From the NCBI GenBank assembly GCA_031732875.1, contig JAVMKL010000159.1, positions 1-25,500 on the forward strand: a stretch of 25,500 bases of DNA, given 5' to 3'. The position numbers and the translations under genes were made by a program. This document shows, one piece after another, positions 8,898 through 16,673 of this stretch (position 1 is its first letter; the number at the start of each line of letters is the position of its first letter). Below the pieces are notes generated by a model. The model ran no database searches and was not told where the DNA came from. It was given only the letters and a program-made list of their open reading frames with translations. Source of the stretch: JAVMKJ01 sp031732875 (lineage in GTDB: Bacteria > Pseudomonadota > Gammaproteobacteria > Competibacterales > Competibacteraceae).

Positions 8898-8926
8898 TTG
8901 ACAATTAAATTGTAAACGATTACAAA
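8898..8926 (+). promoter_or_regulatory. Sigma70-type promoter of the porin/ABC operon
   Basis: A consensus -35 TTGACA (8898-8903) is separated by exactly 17 nt from TACAAA (8921-8926). Operator O3 fills the spacer and enters the -10, so bound repressor would exclude RNA polymerase. The expected start near 8933 gives a leader of about 90 nt before the porin. Confidence 0.65.
8911..8924. promoter_or_regulatory. LacI-type operator O3
   Basis: TGTAAACGATTACA is a 14-bp LacI-family palindrome with a central CG, broken only at the two A/T positions next to it. It sits between the porin -35 and -10. A near-identical site, TGTAATCGATTACA, occupies the equivalent position before the PTS gene. Confidence 0.7.
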
Positions 8927-8966
8927 TATAACCCGTGAATTAGCCATCCATATAACTATATTTAGA

Positions 8967-8980
8967 CTAAAACGATTACT
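8967..8980. promoter_or_regulatory. Possible operator half-site O4
   Basis: CTAAAACGATTACT keeps the core and right half of the operator but not the left half. It lies in the porin leader, about 56 bp from O3 centre to centre, and could be an auxiliary site. This is a weak call. Confidence 0.3.
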
Positions 8981-9025
8981 ACCCATGGCGCCCAGCCAAG
9001 TGACCCAGCCGCGAGGATTCAAATC

Positions 9026-10099
9026 ATGAACAAAACCGTTCTCTCCCTGGCCATAGCCGCCGCTCTAGCCACCCCGTTTGCCGCCCAGGCCGATACGATC
9101 CTGTACGGCGAAGCCAGGATATCGGTGAACTATATCGACAACCATATCCAAAACATCGATCCCAACTGGGACGTGGTCGATGACGGCTCCAAGCTGGGCG
9201 TGCGGGGCACCGAGGATCTGGGGGGCGGCCTGAGCGCCCTCTATATGTGGGAATTCAGCGTCGACATGGCCGAAGGTGGCAATTTCGGCGGCACCAACCA
9301 GAAATTTGCCGGTCTCACGGGCGGCTTCGGCACCCTGACCTTGGGCACCCAGGACACGCCGTACTGGAAGGTGCTCAACGTGATCGATATTTGGAACAGC
9401 TCCAAGGTGCTCAACGGCTCGGCCTACCTGGGTGGCACGGTCACCCCGGAAACCAACGTGAACGGCGCGCTCTCGACCCTACCCAACAACATCGATTACC
9501 AGACGCCGATCTTCAACGGCTTCAGCGCCGAAGCGATGCTGGTACTCGACGGCATGACGGACACGGTGCTGGGGACTCCAAACATGTCCAATGGTATCGA
9601 CATCTGGAGCGTGAACGTCAAATATAACCAGGGTCCTTACTTTGCCGGGCTGACCTACATCAAGCTCAACGGCGACAGCAACATGAACATGGGTCAGGGC
9701 CGGACCGCCGACCTTGATTTGGCAAACTGGGGTCTCGGGTTGGGCTACAAAACCAATCAATGGCTGGTCGGCCTGATTTACGAACAGGGCAACTTTGCCG
9801 ATGTGAACTTCGACCGCCAAGTCCGCGTGAATGGCGTGCCGCTTGCCACCGGTTCCGATGCCCAGAGCTGGTACCTCACCGGCCAGTACGTCTTCGGCAA
9901 CAACACCGTCCGGGCCGCCTATGGCCAGACCGATACCGGCATCGACGGCGAGAGCACGATCGACAACTACCGGTTGGGTTACCAGTACAACTTCAGCAAG
10001 CGGACCTTGCTTTGGGCCGAGTACATCGGCCGCACCGCTGACACCCCCCTCTATGGCGATCAGGACATTGTTTCCATCGGCATGCGGCACTATTTCTAA
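9026..10099 (+). CDS. Gram-negative general porin-type outer-membrane protein
   Basis: This 357-residue outer-membrane beta-barrel has a Sec signal peptide (MNKTVLSLAIAAALATPFAAQA, cleavage after Ala22). The mature start DTILYGEARISVNYI is typical of bacterial porins, as are the GSKLGVRGTEDLGGGLSALY segment and FGTLTLGTQDTPYW. Alternating beta-strands run to SIGMRHYF, with the C-terminal Phe that the BAM complex recognises. GAGGA at 9013-9017 is 8 nt from the ATG. It is the first gene of the operon under the O3 promoter and is followed by a strong hairpin, so it is probably made in excess over the downstream genes. I infer passive entry of the sugar carried by the ABC genes behind it; pore selectivity cannot be read from sequence. 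Confidence 0.92.
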   Translation: MNKTVLSLAIAAALATPFAAQADTILYGEARISVNYIDNHIQNIDPNWDVVDDGSKLGVRGTEDLGGGLSALYMWEFSVDMAEGGNFGGTNQKFAGLTGGFGTLTLGTQDTPYWKVLNVIDIWNSSKVLNGSAYLGGTVTPETNVNGALSTLPNNIDYQTPIFNGFSAEAMLVLDGMTDTVLGTPNMSNGIDIWSVNVKYNQGPYFAGLTYIKLNGDSNMNMGQGRTADLDLANWGLGLGYKTNQWLVGLIYEQGNFADVNFDRQVRVNGVPLATGSDAQSWYLTGQYVFGNNTVRAAYGQTDTGIDGESTIDNYRLGYQYNFSKRTLLWAEYIGRTADTPLYGDQDIVSIGMRHYF

Positions 10100-10126
10100 G
10101 TCGAGCGCCGAAACTTGAAAGCCCGG

Positions 10127-10149
10127 AGCGCGGGCGCGGTGCCCGCGCT
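10127..10149 (+). terminator. Strong GC hairpin after the porin gene
   Basis: AGCGCGGGC (10127-10135) and GCCCGCGCT (10141-10149) form a perfect 9-bp stem with a 5-nt loop, 27 nt after the porin stop. No T-tract follows, so partial termination or protection of the upstream mRNA is more likely than a full stop. Either would favour porin over transporter expression. Confidence 0.5.
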
Positions 10150-10204
10150 TCGAGGAAGCCCGCCACATCCGTAGTTCTGTATTCCGTTGCAGGAGCATCG
10201 TGGC

Positions 10205-10426
10205 ATGAACTTGCATGACGCGTATTCAGCGCTCGGCCTCAAGCAATCCGGCGACACCCTGGTCTCCGCCGAAGTCTGTTCCCGCTGCCGGCAGCGCGTG
10301 ACCGAGTATCGGTTCACCACCAGCGACGGCTTTGTCATCGTCACCTATCACTGCGTGGAACACGGTGACGTGATTCCCATGCGCAACCTTATCGTGCGCC
10401 ACGATCCTTTTCCGCTCCATCCCTAA
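10205..10426 (+). CDS. Small Cys/His-rich protein, 73 residues, unknown function
   Basis: I do not recognise this family. The ATG at 10205 has AGGAG at 10191-10195, 9 nt upstream; a TTG at 10187 is in frame but precedes that site. The protein MNLHDAYSALGLKQSG... has no signal peptide or membrane segment. Its Cys25-x2-Cys28 (VCSRCRQR) and His49-Cys50-x2-His53 (YHCVEHG) could bind a metal such as zinc in a small ribbon fold. It lies between the porin and the solute-binding protein, same strand, 28 nt before the latter, and so belongs to the sugar-uptake operon. A regulatory or chaperone-like role is conceivable but unsupported. Codon use looks like its neighbours, so I think it is a real gene. 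Confidence 0.7.
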   Translation: MNLHDAYSALGLKQSGDTLVSAEVCSRCRQRVTEYRFTTSDGFVIVTYHCVEHGDVIPMRNLIVRHDPFPLHP

Positions 10427-10454
10427 AACCAATCCCCGTCGAGGTGCGAACTCT

Positions 10455-11921
10455 ATGAAAACAGCACCCTCTCTCTTTATTCGGGCCGGGTTGCTGAGCC
10501 TTACCCTGGTCGCGATGACGGCGTCGGCCCAGTGCAATCCGGACTTCGGCGGCGTCACCCTGAATGTCGGCACCCGCGCCCGGCCATTCATCGCCAGCGC
10601 CATCGAGATGGCCGCCAAAGGCTGGGAAAAACAGACCTGCGGCAAAGTCAACATCCTGGAATTTCCGGTCGATCAACTGTATCAGACCTATCTCGGTTCC
10701 CTCGTCACGGGCGAGGGTAAGTTCGACGTCATCACCTTCGGTCCGTTCTGGACACCGGACTTCGCGCCCTATCTGTCGGACATGCCGGCCATGATGCGCG
10801 GGACCGAGTCCTGGAACGACATCCTGCCGGTCTACCGCGACCGCCTGATGGTCTGGAATAGCCGCTACCTGTCGCAAACCATCGATGGCGACCAGCACAT
10901 CCTGTACTACCGGCTGGACCTGTTCGCCAACCCACGGGAACAACAACGGTTCGAGGAAAAGTACGGCTACCCCCTGGCCCCGCCGGCGACCTGGGACCAG
11001 TACTACCAAATCGCCGAATTCTTCAATCGGCCCACGGCCAATCTGTGGGGCACGGCCGAGGCTTACCGACGCGGCGGGGAACAGTTCTGGTACTTCTTCA
11101 CCCACGCCGCCGCCTACACCCACCATCCCAAGTTGCCGGGTTCCATGTTCTTCGACCCGGACACCATGGACGCCCAGATCAACAATCCGGGCTGGGTAAA
11201 GGCGCTGGAAGACTACATCAACGGCCTCAACGTCGCACCGCCGGGCGCACTGGGGTTCACCTCGGCCGACATTCACAACATCTTCGCCGGTGGCTCGGTG
11301 GCGATGAACTTCGACTGGGGCGACACCGGCGTCAACGCCGCCGACGCCAAGACCAGTCTGATTCCCGGCAAGGTCGGCACGGCCATGCTGCCGGGCTCGA
11401 AGCGGGTCTGGAACTACAAAACCAAACGATGGGATACCTTCCCCGAAGTCAGCCGCGCGCCGTTCCTGGCCTTCGGCGGCTGGCAGGCGGCGGTACCCGC
11501 CAACGCCAGGCATATCGAGGCGGCCTGGAACTTCATCGAGTGGCTGTCCAGCCCGGAAGTCAGCGGCGAGGCGATGGTCACCCCACAAGCGGGCATCAAC
11601 CCCTATCGCTACAGCCAGTTAACGAATACCGACCGCTGGCTCAGGATCTTCACGCCCGAAGAAGCCAAGCTGTACCTGAACGCGCAACTGGAGAGCCTGA
11701 ATTCGCCGAACGTCGCCCTGGATCTACGCATCCCCGGTCACTTTGCCTACACCCAAGCGCTGGAAGTGCAGTTGACGCGGGCGTTGAATTTCGAAATCTC
11801 ACCCCAGGAAGCGCTCAACAACGTGGCCAAAGCCTGGAATGCCCTGACCGACCGCTTCGGGCGCGACCAGCAGCGCGTGGCCTACCGAGCGTCGATGGGC
11901 CTGGATAGCGAGGGGAAATGA
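10455..11921 (+). CDS. Extracellular solute-binding protein family 1 (carbohydrate ABC transporter)
   Basis: A 488-residue periplasmic binding protein of the large family 1 (MalE/UgpB type). It has a signal peptide ending TASAQ, then CNPDFGGVTLNVGTRARPFI. The body carries hallmarks of this class such as FDVITFGPFWTPDFAPYL, YYRLDLF, PATWDQYYQIAEFF, FAGGSVAMNFDWGDTG, PFLAFGGWQAAVPANARHIEAAWNFIEWLSS and a C-terminal helical end. The Cys after the signal is not in a good lipobox, so it is probably soluble. Only 1 nt separates its stop from the ABC ATPase start, so the genes are tightly co-translated. Oddly, family 1 proteins normally partner MalF/MalG-type permeases (CUT1), but the permease here is CUT2-type with its own binding protein (14522-15457). 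It may serve that transporter, one encoded elsewhere, or a sensory role. Confidence 0.9.
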   Translation: MKTAPSLFIRAGLLSLTLVAMTASAQCNPDFGGVTLNVGTRARPFIASAIEMAAKGWEKQTCGKVNILEFPVDQLYQTYLGSLVTGEGKFDVITFGPFWTPDFAPYLSDMPAMMRGTESWNDILPVYRDRLMVWNSRYLSQTIDGDQHILYYRLDLFANPREQQRFEEKYGYPLAPPATWDQYYQIAEFFNRPTANLWGTAEAYRRGGEQFWYFFTHAAAYTHHPKLPGSMFFDPDTMDAQINNPGWVKALEDYINGLNVAPPGALGFTSADIHNIFAGGSVAMNFDWGDTGVNAADAKTSLIPGKVGTAMLPGSKRVWNYKTKRWDTFPEVSRAPFLAFGGWQAAVPANARHIEAAWNFIEWLSSPEVSGEAMVTPQAGINPYRYSQLTNTDRWLRIFTPEEAKLYLNAQLESLNSPNVALDLRIPGHFAYTQALEVQLTRALNFEISPQEALNNVAKAWNALTDRFGRDQQRVAYRASMGLDSEGK

Positions 11922-11922
11922 C

Positions 11923-13488
11923 ATGGCGACCACTCCCGTATCGACCTCCCCCATCTCCGGCCCAGCCCGTACACCCGCATTGGACATGCGCGGCATCAGC
12001 AAGACCTTTCCTGGCGTCAAGGCGCTCGATAACGTGCAACTGCAAGCCTGGACCGGCGAGATTCATTCGCTGATGGGCGAAAACGGCGCCGGAAAAAGCA
12101 CGCTGATGAAGATTCTCTCGGGCGCCTACACCGCCGATCCCGGCGGCGAAATCCGCATCGACGGCCAATTGACGCCCATCACTGGGCCGAAAGCAGCCCG
12201 CGCGGCCGGCATCGCCATCATCTATCAGGAATTGAGCCTCGCCCCCAACCTGACCGTGGCCGAGAACATCTACCTCGGCAACGAACCCAAACAGTTCGGC
12301 GTGTTGGCGGACCGGGCGACCATGCGTCGGGAAACCGCCAAGGTGCTGGAACGACTCGGCGCGGAGTTCGGCCCCGACACCGTCGTCAACACCCTGTCCA
12401 TCGCCGAACAGCAGCAGGTCGAAATCGCCCGCGCGCTGCACCAACACAGCCACATCCTGATCATGGACGAACCGACTACCGCGCTCTCCACCCGCGAAAC
12501 CGACCGCCTGTTCGACCTGATCAAGCGATTGCGAGACGAAGGCATCGCCATCCTCTACATCAGCCACCGGATGGCGGAGATTTACGAGCTGTCCGACCGA
12601 GTCAGCGTGCTACGGGATGGTACTTACGTCGGTACGCTGGATCGCGCCGAATTGTCGGCCGAGCGGCTGGTGCAGATGATGGTCGGACGGCCGCTCTCCA
12701 ACCTGTTCGACAAGCACAGCCACGCCACCGACCGGGTGGTGCTGGAGGTCAAGGGACTCACCGACGGCGGCCGGCGAGTGAAGCCGTGCAGCCTATCGCT
12801 TCACGCCGGCGAAGTGTTGGGGCTGGCCGGTCTGGTCGGCGCGGGCCGCAGCGAACTGGCGCGATTGATTTTCGGTGCGGATCGCAGCGCCGGCGGCGAA
12901 ATCTGGCTGGAAGGGAAACGCCTGTCTCTCCGCAATCCGCTGGATGCGATCAACAACGGCATCGCCTACCTGACCGAGGACCGCAAGGCACAGGGACTGT
13001 TTCTCGACATGAGCGTGCGCGAGAACATCACCATCAGCGTGCTGGGCCGGGATGCGCTGGCTGGCGGGCTGCTCAATCGGGCCGCCATGGCGCGACTGAC
13101 CGCCGGATCGATCCAGGATCTGCGGGTTCGGGTGGCCGGACCCTTCGTCACGGCGGGCGCGCTGTCCGGCGGCAACCAGCAAAAACTGCTGATCGCCCGC
13201 TGGGTCGCGATCAACCCGAAGGTGCTGATCCTCGACGAACCGACCAAGGGCGTCGATATCGGCGCCAAGGCCGAAATTTACCGAATCATCAGCGAACTGG
13301 CCGCCAAGGGCGTCGCGGTGCTGGTCATCTCCAGCGAATTGCCGGAAGTCATCGGCATCAGCGACCGCATTCTGGTGATGCGCGAAGGCGTCATCGTCGG
13401 CGAAGTCGGCGGTTCCAGCGGCACGGCAGCGACTCAAGAAAACATCATGGCCCTGGCGACGGGCACGACCGAAATGGTGCAATCATGA
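11923..13488 (+). CDS. CUT2-type sugar ABC transporter ATPase (RbsA/FrcA-like), two ATPase domains
   Basis: A 521-residue fused double nucleotide-binding protein that energises import of a monosaccharide. The first domain has Walker A GENGAGKST (52-60), signature LSIAEQQQVEIARAL (from 158) and Walker B ILIMDEP (178-184). The second has the degenerate Walker A region GLVGAGRSE, the signature LSGGNQQK (414-421) and VLILDEPTKGVDIGAK (from 434). This tandem arrangement with a degenerate second P-loop defines the RbsA/XylG/FrcA family. It overlaps the permease gene by ATGA (13485-13488), so translation is coupled. The fructokinase-like gene at the operon end favours fructose over ribose, but the sequence does not fix the sugar. 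Confidence 0.93.
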   Translation: MATTPVSTSPISGPARTPALDMRGISKTFPGVKALDNVQLQAWTGEIHSLMGENGAGKSTLMKILSGAYTADPGGEIRIDGQLTPITGPKAARAAGIAIIYQELSLAPNLTVAENIYLGNEPKQFGVLADRATMRRETAKVLERLGAEFGPDTVVNTLSIAEQQQVEIARALHQHSHILIMDEPTTALSTRETDRLFDLIKRLRDEGIAILYISHRMAEIYELSDRVSVLRDGTYVGTLDRAELSAERLVQMMVGRPLSNLFDKHSHATDRVVLEVKGLTDGGRRVKPCSLSLHAGEVLGLAGLVGAGRSELARLIFGADRSAGGEIWLEGKRLSLRNPLDAINNGIAYLTEDRKAQGLFLDMSVRENITISVLGRDALAGGLLNRAAMARLTAGSIQDLRVRVAGPFVTAGALSGGNQQKLLIARWVAINPKVLILDEPTKGVDIGAKAEIYRIISELAAKGVAVLVISSELPEVIGISDRILVMREGVIVGEVGGSSGTAATQENIMALATGTTEMVQS

Positions 13489-14471
13489 CCGAACAAGCCC
13501 TTACTCCCGCAAAAGCTCCCGACCCGAAATTCTGGGCGAACCTGATTCAGACGGCGGGCATCCTGCCCGTGTTGATCGTGATCGCCGTCATCTTCTCGTT
13601 CATCGCGCCCAACTTCCTGACCGAGAACAACCTGCTCAACATCGTTCGGCAGGCGTCCATCAACATCGTGCTGGCCACCGGCATGACCGTGGTCATTCTC
13701 ACCGGTGGCATCGATCTGTCGGTTGGCTCGGTGCTGGCGGTATCGGCGGTCACCGCGATGGTGGTATCGCTCATGCCCGAACTGGGCTGGGCGGCGGTGC
13801 CCATCGCGCTGCTGATCGGCCTGGTGCTGGGCGCCCTCAACGGCGTGCTGGTCGCGTATGCAGGACTGCCGCCGTTCATCGTCACCCTGGGTTCGATGAC
13901 GACCTTGCGCGGCCTCGCCTATCTGCTGGCCGGCGGCACCACCGTCATCAACAGCAAGATCGGCTTTGCCTGGATCGGCAACGCCTACTTGGGACCGCTG
14001 CCCTGGATCGTGGTGATCGCTTTTCTCGTCTTGCTGGCGACTTGGTTCCTGCTCCGGCATACGGTGCTCGGCATCTACATCTACGGCGTCGGTGGCAATC
14101 CCCAGGCGGCGCGGCTGACCGGGATTAAGGTCGGGCAGGTGATGCTGTTCGTCTATGCCTTCAGCGGGCTGCTGGCCGGCTTGGGCGGCGTGATGACCAC
14201 CAGCCGACTGTACAGTGCCAACGGCGTGCTCGGCACCGGCTACGAGCTGGACGCCATCGCCGCCGTGATCCTGGGCGGCACCAGCTTCGTCGGCGGCATC
14301 GGCACCGTGGTCGGCACCCTGTTCGGCGCGCTGATCATCGCCACGCTCAACAATGGCCTCACGCTGATGAATGTGTCGTTCTTCTGGCAATTGGTCGTCA
14401 AGGGCCTGGTCATCATCATCGCGGTGGCGCTCGACAAATACCGGCGCAAGGGTCCCGGTGCCCGCACCTGA
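13485..14471 (+). CDS. CUT2-type sugar ABC transporter permease (RbsC/FrcC-like)
   Basis: A 328-residue inner-membrane permease. The start is ATG 13485 in the ATGA overlap with the ATPase; the frame stays open far upstream, but that part is only the ATPase gene read out of frame. It has a short hydrophilic N-terminus followed by about ten hydrophobic segments, beginning TAGILPVLIVIAVIFSFIAP. Family marks are GGIDLSVGSVLAVSAVTA, PPFIVTLGSMTTLRGLAYLL, GGNPQAARLTGI and ILGGTSFVGGIGTVVGTLFGA. It would form the channel with the ATPase at 11923-13488 and receive sugar from the binding protein at 14522-15457. Charged tail residues DKYRRKGPGART end the protein. Confidence 0.93.
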   Translation: MTEQALTPAKAPDPKFWANLIQTAGILPVLIVIAVIFSFIAPNFLTENNLLNIVRQASINIVLATGMTVVILTGGIDLSVGSVLAVSAVTAMVVSLMPELGWAAVPIALLIGLVLGALNGVLVAYAGLPPFIVTLGSMTTLRGLAYLLAGGTTVINSKIGFAWIGNAYLGPLPWIVVIAFLVLLATWFLLRHTVLGIYIYGVGGNPQAARLTGIKVGQVMLFVYAFSGLLAGLGGVMTTSRLYSANGVLGTGYELDAIAAVILGGTSFVGGIGTVVGTLFGALIIATLNNGLTLMNVSFFWQLVVKGLVIIIAVALDKYRRKGPGART

Positions 14472-14521
14472 AAACAAGATTCTTTTCATCAACCCGCCTA
14501 AAACCCGCAGGAGAAAGCACC

Positions 14522-15457
14522 ATGAAAAAAACACTGATTTCCGCGACCGTGTTGGCCCTGACCTGCTCCACCGCCCTCGCCGCCGATAAGCCTTTGAAAG
14601 CCGTCGGCGTGACCCTGGGCAGTCTGGGCAATCCGTTCTTCGTCACCCTGGCCAAGGGGGCGGAGGAAAAAGCCAAGGAAATCGGTGGCCCCAGCGTCAA
14701 GGTGACCGTCGATTCCGCCGATTACGATCTCGGCAAGCAGACCAATCAGATCGATAACTTCATCTCGGCTCAGGTCGATGTGATCCTGATCAACGCCGTC
14801 CACCCCGAAGGCATCATGCCGGCGATCATGCGGGCCAAGGAAGCGAATATTCCCGTCATCGCCGTCGACGCGGGCGCCGAGGGCGCCAATGCGATGATCA
14901 CCAGCAACAACGTCCAGGCCGGCGAGAAAGCCTGCCAGTTCATCGTCGACCGGCTGAAAGGCAAGGGCGACGTCGTCATCATCAACGGTCCGCCCGTCAC
15001 GGCCGTGGCCGACCGGATCAAGGGCTGCAAGGCGGTGTTCACCAAGAATCCCGGCATCAAGATTCTATCCGACAACCAAAACGGCCAGGGCAGCCGCGAA
15101 GGCGGCCTGGACGCAATGACCAACCTGCTCACCGCTTTCCCCAAGATCGACGCCGTGTTCGCGATCAACGATCCGACCGGCACCGGTGCTGACCTGGCGG
15201 CGCGGCAGGCCAAGCGCACCGAGTTTTTCATCACCGGCGTCGACGGTGCGCCGGTGGCGGTGGAGGCTTTGAAAGACAAGGACAGCCTGTTCCTGGCCAC
15301 CGCAGCGCAGAACCCGTTGCGGATGGCGAAGGAAGGCGTCGAGATCGGCTATCAGATCAAACAAGGTCAAGCGCCGAAGGAAGCCACCATCTTGATCCCG
15401 GTCGAACTGATCACCCGTGACAACGTCGGCCAATACCAGGGATGGGTCACAAAGTGA
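14522..15457 (+). CDS. CUT2-type periplasmic sugar-binding protein (RbsB/FrcB-like)
   Basis: A 311-residue periplasmic binding protein of the type I fold (Peripla_BP_4). The signal peptide MKKTLISATVLALTCSTALA is followed by ADKPLKAVGVTLGSLGNPFFVTLAKGAEEKAKEIG, a standard opening for ribose/fructose-binding proteins. Other marks are QTNQIDNFISAQVDVILINAV, GIMPAIMRAKEANIPVIAVDAGAEGANAMITSNN and VFAINDPTGTGADLAARQA. AGGAG before the ATG is well placed and the gene follows the permease by 50 nt. Together with the two genes before it this makes a complete CUT2 transporter. Its relation to the XylF-type binding proteins at 16674 and 20650 is distant. A fructose ligand is inferred from the adjacent fructokinase-like gene. 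Confidence 0.92.
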   Translation: MKKTLISATVLALTCSTALAADKPLKAVGVTLGSLGNPFFVTLAKGAEEKAKEIGGPSVKVTVDSADYDLGKQTNQIDNFISAQVDVILINAVHPEGIMPAIMRAKEANIPVIAVDAGAEGANAMITSNNVQAGEKACQFIVDRLKGKGDVVIINGPPVTAVADRIKGCKAVFTKNPGIKILSDNQNGQGSREGGLDAMTNLLTAFPKIDAVFAINDPTGTGADLAARQAKRTEFFITGVDGAPVAVEALKDKDSLFLATAAQNPLRMAKEGVEIGYQIKQGQAPKEATILIPVELITRDNVGQYQGWVTK

Positions 15458-15530
15458 GCCAGCGCGGAGATCGAAGCCGTGTTTCCGGCTCCGGTCTCCG
15501 ACCTTCACTGCTTTCACGAGGAATTCCCAC

Positions 15531-16487
15531 ATGGCCGATGCAATCTGTCTGGGCGAATTGCTGATCGATTTTGTCCCCACCGTCACCGGCACCGGCTTGA
15601 CCGACGCGCCGGCCTTCATCAAGGCACCGGGCGGCGCGCCCGGCAACGTGGCCGTCGGACTGGCGCGACTCGGTGTCCAAAGCGCGTTCATGGGCAAAGT
15701 AGGCGACGACGCTTTCGGTCACTTCCTGGCCAATACCTTGACCGAAACCGGGGTCGATGTCGGCCCGCTACGCTTCTCGACCGAGGCGCGTACCGCGTTG
15801 GCATTCGTCTCGCTGCGGGCGGACGGCGAACGGGAATTCATGTTCTACCGCCACCCCAGCGCCGACATGCTGTTCAACCCCAGGGAAGTCGATGTCGAAG
15901 CGATCCATCGCGCCAAGCTGCTGCACTTCGGCTCGATCAGCCTGATCGGCGAACCGTCGCGCAGCGCCACCTTGTACGCCGTCGACACGGCACGCGCTGT
16001 TGGCTGCCTGATTTCCTACGATCCCAACCTGCGGTTGCCGCTGTGGCCGGACGCGAGCGCCGCTCGGGACGGCATGTTGCTGGGCTTGCAGAAGGCGCAC
16101 GTGGTCAAGCTCAGCGACGACGAAAGCGAGTTTCTAACCGGGATGGGCAATCTGGAAAACGCCTGCAAAGCGCTCTGGCACGACGAGCTGAAGCTGATGG
16201 TGGTCACGCGGGGACGTGCCGGCTGCGTCTATTTCACTCCGGACTTCTCCGGCGAGGTGGAGAGCTTCGCGGTCGAGGCGGTCGATGCGACCGGAGCGGG
16301 CGATGGCTTCGTGGCCGGTCTGCTGCAAGGCTTGCTCGCCGAGCCGGCCACGTTCCGAGACGAAGCACGGCTGCGCGAACTGTGCCGCTTCGCCAACGCG
16401 GTCGGGGCGCTCGCCACTTTGGAGCGGGGCGCGATTCCGGCGTTGCCAGACCGCGAGCGAGTACAAGATTTCTTACGCAACCAGTGA
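15531..16487 (+). CDS. PfkB-family sugar kinase, fructokinase-like
   Basis: A 318-residue cytoplasmic kinase of the ribokinase/PfkB family that should phosphorylate the imported sugar with ATP. The start is ATG 15531 with GAGGAA upstream; the frame is open back to 15417 but that part overlaps the binding-protein gene. The first PfkB signature is GGAPGNVAVGLARLG (34-48). The second, VDATGAGDGFVAGLL, carries catalytic Asp258 in the anion-hole motif GAGD. The opening ICLGELLIDFVP and the SADMLF segment are typical of bacterial fructokinases. Fructose to fructose 6-phosphate is the likely reaction. It is the last gene of the operon that starts with the porin. A 19-nt piece of its coding sequence recurs exactly at 21775-21793. 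Confidence 0.88.
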   Translation: MADAICLGELLIDFVPTVTGTGLTDAPAFIKAPGGAPGNVAVGLARLGVQSAFMGKVGDDAFGHFLANTLTETGVDVGPLRFSTEARTALAFVSLRADGEREFMFYRHPSADMLFNPREVDVEAIHRAKLLHFGSISLIGEPSRSATLYAVDTARAVGCLISYDPNLRLPLWPDASAARDGMLLGLQKAHVVKLSDDESEFLTGMGNLENACKALWHDELKLMVVTRGRAGCVYFTPDFSGEVESFAVEAVDATGAGDGFVAGLLQGLLAEPATFRDEARLRELCRFANAVGALATLERGAIPALPDRERVQDFLRNQ

Positions 16488-16673
16488 CCGTTCCTAACAG
16501 TGCGATCACTTCATTATTCATCCAAGCAAAATGTAGAGGAGAACCTATAATCAAATTACCCGAGCAATCACGATCCGTCCCAGTTAGACCAAACAGATGG
16601 CGGCCGACCGTTCGCGGCCACCGGTCAATCGAACGTTTCAAAACGCGATCTTATAATTCTGTAGGAGGATCAA
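16488..16673 (+). promoter_or_regulatory. Leader region of the XylFGH-like operon
   Basis: There is no gene in these 186 bases. TATAAT occurs at 16546-16551 and 16652-16657, but neither has a convincing -35, and the second is too close to the ribosome site to serve. AGGAGG sits just before ATG 16674. TCGAACGTTTCA (16629-16640) has the central CG of LacI-family operators but is imperfect and differs from the TGTAAWCGATTACA sites. The promoter is probably here but I cannot place it. Confidence 0.35.

Noticed and set aside
10389..11588. Long open frame on the minus strand opposite the family 1 binding-protein gene
   Set aside because: It lies wholly within a gene with clear homology motifs, has low-complexity Gly/Val/Arg-rich sequence and no recognisable domain; high GC keeps antisense frames open. 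The same applies to minus-strand frames at 1035-1907, 5751-6713, 6995-7855, 11815-12567 and 13434-14534.
12786..13484. Plus-strand open frame running into the CUT2 permease, which would give a 561-residue protein
   Set aside because: The upstream part is the ATPase gene read in another frame; the permease start at 13485 in the ATGA overlap is the natural one.
16629..16640. Operator for the LacI-type regulator upstream of the xylF-like gene
   Set aside because: TCGAACGTTTCA has a central CG but weak symmetry and does not match the operators near 8911 and 24925; kept only as a remark in the leader entry.
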